The notes under the pieces were generated by a model. It was given only the letters and a program-made list of their open reading frames with translations. It searched no databases and was not told the origin of the DNA. Positions 59,214 through 64,000 of a DNA stretch of 64,000 bases are shown piece after piece (the first letter of the stretch is position 1; the number at the start of each line of letters is the position of its first letter). The translations under genes were made by a program, and so were the position numbers. Source of the DNA: Streptomyces sp. Edi2 (GTDB lineage: Bacteria > Actinomycetota > Actinomycetes > Streptomycetales > Streptomycetaceae); assembly GCF_040253635.1 (NCBI RefSeq), contig NZ_JBEJGX010000003.1, positions 7,031,501-7,095,500 of the forward strand, written 5' to 3'.

Positions 59214-59426
59214 GTGACCGCCGTGAAGGCGGATCTCACCGCGGCGCGGGTCCAGGTGGGGAACCCGGAGCAGAAGGTGAGCGGGCTGGACGAGAAGGTG
59301 GACCAGCTCGTCGAAGAGATGCGCGGCCTGAACTCCATGATCCTCAACGTCAAGATCGACCGAAATCATGCCAAGCTCGTCGAGCTGCTGACTGCCCTGG
59401 TCAGCAGGGACCCGAACGAAAACTGA
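59214..59426 (+). CDS. small coiled-coil protein, possibly 5'-truncated
   Basis: About 70 residues, VTAVKADLTAARVQVGNPEQ, KVSGLDEKVDQLVEEMRGLN and LNVKIDRNHAKLVELLTALV. The heptad pattern suggests one long helix or coiled coil. The end (K-DRN-A-LVELLTAL) is the same as in the next small gene, so the two are tandem relatives. There is no ribosome binding site at GTG 59214 and the frame continues upstream without protein character, so the true 5' end may be lost. Function unknown. Confidence 0.4.
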   Translation: MTAVKADLTAARVQVGNPEQKVSGLDEKVDQLVEEMRGLNSMILNVKIDRNHAKLVELLTALVSRDPNEN

Positions 59427-59431
59427 TCACC

Positions 59432-59626
59432 ATGTCGACGAAGGGGCCCTTCTCTCCCCTCGCGGCCGTCAATGAGGACCAGGCGGCGCTGCGCGGTGAA
59501 CTCCGGAACGACTTCACCAGGCTCAACCCCCGCTTCGACACCGTTGAAGCGAAGGTCGACCGCAATCAGGCGCAGATCGTCGAGCTGCTGACCGCGCTTC
59601 TCGGTAAAACGCCGAACGGCAACTGA
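59432..59626 (+). CDS. small coiled-coil protein
   Basis: A 64-residue frame starting MSTKGPFSPLAAVNEDQAAL, then RGELRNDFTRLNPRFDTVEA and KVDRNQAQIVELLTALLGKT. It is helical, probably coiled-coil, and its C-terminal third repeats that of the gene ending at 59426, five bases upstream. The ribosome binding site is weak. No named family is recognised. Close spacing suggests co-expression. Confidence 0.5.
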   Translation: MSTKGPFSPLAAVNEDQAALRGELRNDFTRLNPRFDTVEAKVDRNQAQIVELLTALLGKTPNGN

Positions 59627-60214
59627 TCATCGCCAGGAGCCGGCGTGGAGTGCGCTGAAGTCACGCACCTGCGGGCGTCCCGCCGGCTTGCGCAGGGAAT
59701 GCCGCTTCCCACACCTCGCGGATGTGCCGGCTGACCAGGGTGCACAGCACAGGCCACTGCGAGACACTTCCCGCTCGGGACGGTGATCCTCGGGTGGCCC
59801 TACCAGGGAAAGCAAGACAGCTGAGCCCTGGCCAACTCCATTCGGCTGCAGGCCGGTGATGACGTCTCCGGATCGCAGCCCGGCCCTGCGGCCCGGTCCG
59901 CGCCTGGCGTGCCTGGACCGAGGGCGCCGGGCGAAGTTTGGCCCGGTGCTCCTCTGGGCGCATTCCGAGGCCATTCGGCATGCGCGGTCGGTCAGGTATC
60001 GGTCGAGCAGGCGACTCCCGGGGCAGGGGCGAGGGGTAGCGCTCCGCCCGGCCCATGGCGCCCGGAACCACGCACGGCTTGCTGAGCGTGACTCACCATG
60101 TGCCCTGTGTGGGTATGGACGTGTCCAGGGCGCCCGAACTCGCTCACTACGACGGTGGATGCGGGGCTGGCGGGTGTCGGCCCCGGACGGCAGAGCATGT
60201 GGGGAGGAGGCTGG
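59627..60214. other. intergenic region with a possible PDZ-like relic
   Basis: No intact gene. On the minus strand near 59820-59910 a frame reads AGLRSGDVITGLQPNGVGQG, which resembles the core of a PDZ domain as in HtrA proteases, but nothing coherent flanks it. It may be a gene relic or chance. GGGGAGGAGG at about 60199-60210 is the ribosome binding site of the next gene. Confidence 0.3.
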
Positions 60215-60790
60215 ATGGAACACCGGATCAAGGGCCCACGCCGTGCTGCTGCGCTCGCCGTGGTGCTGATCGCGACGGCGGGGTGTGCGCACGGCAGCGG
60301 TGGAGTGCCGGACGGGGCCGCCGACGGCGGACACTCGGCACCGGGTGTCCGTACGGGGGCCCCCGCCGATCCCGGAACGGCGAAGCCTTCGTCCTCGGGT
60401 CGCGGGGGGACGGCTTCGGAGCGTCAGGACGGGGGCGGGTCTGCGGCCGGCGGGGCGGAGGCCGGTGGGGGACAGGGCGCTCCGACCGGAGAGGCGCCCA
60501 GCTACGGGGGTGACCCTGTTCCGCCGGTGATGTCACCACCCGTCGACCAGGGTGTGCCACCGGCCGGCGGTGGTGTGGACCCGAGCGGCGGTGGTGACGG
60601 GGGCGGCAGCGATGTGGGCGGTGGCACCGCAGACGGCGGGGGCGGGCAGGGCGACGGGACCTGCCCGCCCTCCGGGGAATCGCCCTCGCCGGGCGACTCG
60701 CCCGACGTGACCAGGTCGGCTACCCCTTCGGACTCGCCCGCCCCTGACCCTTCGCCGGAGGAAACCTGCCCGTCACCGTCCGGCACGTGA
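60215..60790 (+). CDS. putative lipoprotein, low complexity
   Basis: Predicted 191-residue secreted lipoprotein: basic start MEHRIKGPRRAA, hydrophobic core ALAVVLIATAGC with the lipobox Cys at 24, then a Gly/Ser/Pro/Asp-rich region with no recognisable fold. Two Cys near the end (DGTCPPSGES, EETCPSPSG) could pair. GGGGAGGAGG precedes the ATG. It is 31 bp upstream of a membrane protein gene and likely co-transcribed with it. The mature part looks like a flexible spacer exposed on the cell surface. Function unknown. Confidence 0.65.
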   Translation: MEHRIKGPRRAAALAVVLIATAGCAHGSGGVPDGAADGGHSAPGVRTGAPADPGTAKPSSSGRGGTASERQDGGGSAAGGAEAGGGQGAPTGEAPSYGGDPVPPVMSPPVDQGVPPAGGGVDPSGGGDGGGSDVGGGTADGGGGQGDGTCPPSGESPSPGDSPDVTRSATPSDSPAPDPSPEETCPSPSGT

Positions 60791-60821
60791 GTCTCGGACC
60801 GACGAGGAGAAGGAGACGTCG

Positions 60822-61913
60822 TTGTCCCGCCGGAGCAACCAGCGGCAGTCGGGGACGAGTTCACGATCACGGGCGGAGGAGGAAGAGGAAGGCGCTGGGG
60901 GAGGCCCAGGGGCAGGTGTCGTGAGGGGGCCGGGGAGCGGCGGTCCGGCCGGGGGACGGAGCGCTCCCACCCGTCGGTCCCCCACAGCCGCCCGGCACGG
61001 CCGACCGGCGCGAGTACGGGCACCGGCATCCGCGCCACCAGAGCCAGAGCCAGAGCCGGGGCCGGGGCCGGGGCCGGGGCCGGGGCCGAAGGAGCGTACG
61101 GCCGCCGGACTGCTCGGGACCGTGACGGCGCAGGCCTCCTTCCTTGTGGCGGTCATGTACTTCCTGGGTGCGGTCTATATGACGGCCTACTACCACTACT
61201 TCCGCCTGGACGCCTTCAGTCTCGGCTTCGGCTTCGCAGAGCTGGCGATGCAGAGCCTGAATCTCCTGACCGCACCCGCTGCGATTGTCCTGACCGCCGC
61301 AGTCCTGATCGCACGTCATCTCTCCACCGGAGAACCGGTTCTTGGCCAGGGCAGGGTGATGCACGCGATGGACAGCGGCATGCAGGCCGCGGCACGGGCA
61401 CACCTGTACGTTGTGGGGGCCGGCATCGCGCTTCTGCTCCTGTGGCCGTACATCCAGCCGTGTGGGTGGTCCGGCCCTGCGCTGCTGGGGATCGGAGTCC
61501 TGCTCGGACAACGTGGGCAAGCTCCCCATCCGGCCCCACCGCCCGGAGTGTGGAGCAAGGCGGTACCCGTCTTCGCGGCCGGCGTCCTGGTGATGTGGGC
61601 GCTCAGCCTTGCCACCGGCCAACTCGCGGAGGGCGAGGCCCGCGAGGCCGCCGCGAACCTCCCGCGCCGCACCGCCGTCGTGCTCCTGAGCACCGACCGG
61701 CTCAGCCTGGCAGGTCCGGGGCTGACAGTGGAGGACCTGGGATCCGCGGCGCACTATCGCTACCGCTACACCGGGCTGCGCCGGCTCATCGAACGCAACG
61801 GCCGGTACTACCTGCTGCCCCTCGGCTGGAACGCCCGGACCGGTTCCACCTACGTCATCCAGGACGGCCAAGGTATCCGGGTAGAACTGCTGCCCGGCGC
61901 CCAGCAGGGGTGA
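60822..61913 (+). CDS. hypothetical membrane protein with disordered N-terminus
   Basis: Predicted 363-residue protein starting at TTG 60822, which has AGGAGAAGGAG upstream. The first 90 residues are Arg/Gly/Pro-rich and end in an (E/G)P repeat encoded by 6-bp DNA units near 61040-61085. Four hydrophobic segments follow: FLVAVMYFLGAVYMTAYYHY, LLTAPAAIVLTAAVLIA, LYVVGAGIALLLLWPYI with PALLGIGVLLG, and VPVFAAGVLVMWALSLATGQ. The C-terminal 100 residues form a soluble domain (RTAVVLLSTDRLSLAGPGLT, YRYTGLRRLIERNGRYYLLP). No family is recognised. It is downstream of a lipoprotein gene and may form an envelope pair with it. Confidence 0.65.
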   Translation: MSRRSNQRQSGTSSRSRAEEEEEGAGGGPGAGVVRGPGSGGPAGGRSAPTRRSPTAARHGRPARVRAPASAPPEPEPEPGPGPGPGPGPKERTAAGLLGTVTAQASFLVAVMYFLGAVYMTAYYHYFRLDAFSLGFGFAELAMQSLNLLTAPAAIVLTAAVLIARHLSTGEPVLGQGRVMHAMDSGMQAAARAHLYVVGAGIALLLLWPYIQPCGWSGPALLGIGVLLGQRGQAPHPAPPPGVWSKAVPVFAAGVLVMWALSLATGQLAEGEAREAAANLPRRTAVVLLSTDRLSLAGPGLTVEDLGSAAHYRYRYTGLRRLIERNGRYYLLPLGWNARTGSTYVIQDGQGIRVELLPGAQQG

Positions 61914-61922
61914 GTCGGGGCA

Positions 61923-62244
61923 GTGCGGTCGCCATGCGTTGTGCAGATCTATGTGGTGCTGGAGCCGGTGCACTGGCTGCTGAAGCGGGTGAACAACCCC
62001 TTCCTGGGACGGAAGATCGCCCGGGAGGTCGGCCGTCAGCCGACGGGCGGGCTGGACGCTGAGCGCCTGCAGCACCGGCTGGCCGCCCGGTTCGCCGGGA
62101 CCTCACCGTCGGAGATCCGTGACCCGGTCCGGTGGCTGCTCGGGGTGGCGCTGCCGCGCTGGGGCTGCGGGCACCTGGACTGCGAGACCGGCGTGCTCTG
62201 GTCCAGCGGCCGGTCCTGCCCGGTGTGCGAGGACATCGCCGGCG
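61923..62244 (+). pseudogene. 5' part of an unknown Cys-containing protein, truncated at pnkp junction
   Basis: The frame from GTG 61923 reads IYVVLEPVHWLLKRVNNPFL, AREVGRQPTGGLDAERLQHR and RDPVRWLLGVALPRWGCGHL, then DCETGVLWSSGRSCPVCEDI. The four Cys in a C-4-C and C-2-C pattern suggest a small zinc-binding element. At about 62245 protein character switches to another frame that encodes the Pnkp ligase domain, so this gene appears cut by the same junction. An uninterrupted open frame continues to 63668 but is a composite. Family unknown. Confidence 0.5.
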
Positions 62245-63640
62245 GACGGCCGTCCGCTCGACCTGAACGATGTGGCGGGGCGGCGGATCGTGGAGACCCG
62301 GTACATGGGCCGGCTCGCGGTCAAGGAGGAGAACGCCGCGGCCGCGCTGGAGGTGATGAGCCGCTTCGCGATCGACCCGCGGCTGCTGCCGTACCTCCCG
62401 CCGACCATGGCGCCGTGTGCGACCTCGGCGGAGGACGGCTACCTGGAGCACCCCGCGGAGGCATTCGCCGGGTACCGCGCGGACGGGGTGCGGGAAGTGG
62501 TGTGCGAGGAGAAGCACATGGGCTCCCGTGCCGTGGTCCTGGTGTGCCGTGCCGCGACGGTGGCCGCGGCATTCCCCCATGGGCCCAACGGCACGGGAGG
62601 TACCCGCCGCGGGGTGCCGGGCGCCCTGTACACCCGCACCGGCCGGCCGTTCTTCGACGACCCGGAGACGACCGGACGCATCCTGCGGCGGGTCAGGGCT
62701 GTGTGGAAGAGGCCGGCCTGTGGGCGGAGCTGGAGACCGACTGGCTGCTGCTGGACGCCGAGTTGATGCCGTGGTCGCTGAAGGCGACCGGTCTGCTGCG
62801 CAAGCAGTACGCGGCCGTGGGCGCGGCATCCGGAGCGGTGTTCCCCGGCGTGCTCGGTGCTCTGGAGGCGGCGGCCGCCCGGGGGATCGAGGTGTCCGCG
62901 CTGCTCGACCGGCAGCGGGACCGGGCCGTGGACGCTGCCGCCTTCACCCAGGCGTACCGGCGCTATTGCTGGCGCGTCGGGGTGGAACCGGTGGACCCGG
63001 AGGGCGCCGCCGACGCGTCGGACCGGGACGCCGGGCTCGGCGCGCCGGACGGTGTCCGGCTCGCGCCGTTCCAGATACTCGCGGCGCGGGGCCGCAGCCT
63101 CGCCGGACTGGCACACACCGAGCAGCCGGCGCTGATCGACCGGCTCATCGCGGCGGAGGCGGTGGTGACGGCCCGGGGCGACGGCGCGGCGGCCGACGGC
63201 GCGGCCGACGGCTCCCCGCAGCGGCCGGGCCTGCTCGCCGCGACCCGGCGGATCATCGTCGACACCGACGACGAATCGTCGGTCGCGGCCGGCACCGACT
63301 GGTGGCTGCGGCTGACCGCCGACGGGGGCGAAGGCATGGTGGTCAAGCCGGTTCAGGCGCTGCTACGGCAGGGCGACGGACGACTTGTCCAGCCGGGCGT
63401 CAAGTGCCGTGGCCGCGCATACCTGCGGATCATCTACGGGCCGGAGTGCACCCGCCCGGAGAACCTCGCGCGCCTGCGCATCCGTCATCTGGGCCACAAG
63501 CGTTCGCCGGCCCTGCGCGAGTACGCACTGGGCCTGGAGACGCTGGACCGGTGGCGGACGGCGAACCGCTGTGGCGGGTGCACGAGGCGGTCTTCGCGGT
63601 GCTCGCGCTGGAGTCGGAGCCGGTGGACCCACGGTTGTAG
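62245..63640 (+). pseudogene. pnkp: 3' ligase-domain remnant of pnkp (polynucleotide kinase-phosphatase), frameshifted
   Basis: The C-terminal adenylyltransferase/ligase domain of bacterial Pnkp can be followed. DGRPLDLNDVAGRRIVETRY, ENAAAALEVMSRFAIDPRLL and the nucleotidyl motif EEKHMGSRAV (Lys codon at 62512) are in one frame. After a -1 shift near 62700 come [40 protein letters not shown] and [20 protein letters not shown]. After a second -1 shift near 63551 come [20 protein letters not shown] and PVDPRL with TAG 63638-63640. The kinase and phosphatase domains, roughly the first half of the usual 850-residue protein, are absent. Active-site motifs survive, but the gene is not functional as read. 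Confidence 0.85.
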
Positions 63641-63765
63641 ACGGGCCGAAGCGGCGTACGGGCAATGAGGGAGGGGCGCCCCCGGCCCGCCACGCCGCCC
63701 GCCCCGGGCGACCCGACATCCGCCGACTCCCTCCGCCGAGCCGTCCGAGCGGCCAAGATGGGTGG

Positions 63766-64000
63766 ATGGGATTCCAAGTCGACTCCGAGGCCGGGCGGCT
63801 GCGCCGGGTCATCCTGCACCGTCCCGATCTGGAACTGAAGCGGCTCACGCCCTCGAACAAGGACGCCTTGCTCTTCGACGACGTGCTGTGGGTGCGCCGG
63901 GCGCGGGCCGAGCACGACGGGTTCGCCGATGTGCTGCGCGACCGGGGGGTGGAGGTGCACCTCTTCGGGGATCTGCTCGCCGAGAGCCTGCAGATTCCCG
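63766..64000 (+). CDS. arcA: arginine deiminase, N-terminal part (runs off window)
   Basis: From ATG 63766 to the window end the frame is open for 78 residues: [60 protein letters not shown] and [18 protein letters not shown]. This is the standard N-terminus of arginine deiminase (EGRLRRVxLHRP and [12 protein letters not shown] with its substrate-site Asp). The enzyme converts arginine to citrulline and ammonia. An ATG at 63758 lies in another frame. The rest of the gene, with the catalytic Cys, is outside the window. It marks the intact right flank of the pnkp remnant. Confidence 0.9.
   Translation, partial: MGFQVDSEAGRLRRVILHRPDLELKRLTPSNKDALLFDDVLWVRRARAEHDGFADVLRDRGVEVHLFGDLLAESLQIP

Noticed and set aside
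59820..59910. PDZ-domain (HtrA-like) gene on the minus strand
   Set aside because: Only a ~20-residue similarity with no flanking coding character; kept as a remark in the intergenic entry.
61923..63668. Single 581-residue protein
   Set aside because: Composite frame: the first ~105 residues and the part after ~62700 belong to different ancestral genes and the middle is out-of-frame Pnkp.

Overview
The window is chromosomal DNA of a Streptomyces-type actinomycete. The G+C content is very high, third codon positions are almost all G or C, GTG and TTG starts are common, and ATGA/GTGA gene overlaps are frequent. SigB-type sigma factors, SepF, an F420-type LLM oxidoreductase, a LPFR-motif small protein and an Hsp18/RheA pair all fit that genus. 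No rRNA, tRNA, integrase, transposase or CRISPR array was seen.

Layout. (1) 0.2-9.5 kb: an orphan type II thioesterase, then a general-stress region: PRC-barrel protein, two tandem RsbW-like ATP-binding proteins, a DUF6458 protein, a GH15 glycosidase, a nucleotidyltransferase, and two paralogous SigB-type sigma factors flanking a tiny convergent csbD-type gene. (2) 10-16.6 kb: a methyltransferase plus YqcI/YcgG-family pair, an S66 LD-carboxypeptidase, a membrane-linked SpoIIE-type phosphatase and envelope proteins. (3) 16.8-19.6 kb: an ascorbate-type PTS (IIAB fusion and IIC). (4) 20-30.5 kb: an ABC exporter, a DUF2079 membrane protein, a TetR regulator and GT1 glycosyltransferase, a membrane protein coupled to a winged-helix regulator, and a carboxylesterase with an MHS transporter. 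(5) 30.8-40.0 kb: a complete set of enzymes for 3-hydroxyanthranilate to pyruvate and acetyl-CoA, in two operons separated by an iclR-lysR pair. (6) 40.0-48.3 kb: a decayed L,D-transpeptidase gene, then a polyol or ketose catabolic operon (HAD phosphatase, 2-hydroxyacid dehydrogenase, FGGY kinase, DhaK-DhaL kinase, RpiB isomerase) with a DeoR regulator and an RbtT/CsbX-type transporter. (7) 49-54.8 kb: CorA, SepF, an AAA ATPase coupled to a MazG-like pyrophosphohydrolase, a DUF6099-like protein and an LLM oxidoreductase. (8) 54.9-63.6 kb: a degraded region bounded by the 5' end of hen1 and the frameshifted 3' ligase part of pnkp, enclosing pseudogenes and a heat-shock/stress group (LPFR protein, two DUF2267 proteins, Hsp18, RheA). 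(9) The window ends inside arginine deiminase.

The main observations are these. The Hen1-Pnkp RNA-repair operon appears to have lost its middle, with about 7.2 kb of other DNA between its two ends. The 3-hydroxyanthranilate pathway is complete and has a perfect 17-bp palindrome at its regulator. The polyol cluster has an enzyme combination that matches no pathway I can name and lacks a polyol dehydrogenase. A tetO2-identical 15-mer and two RheA-type operators are visible. Short tandem repeats are unusually common, both between genes and in frame inside genes. All functional calls come from reading the sequence and from family knowledge; no searches were run.
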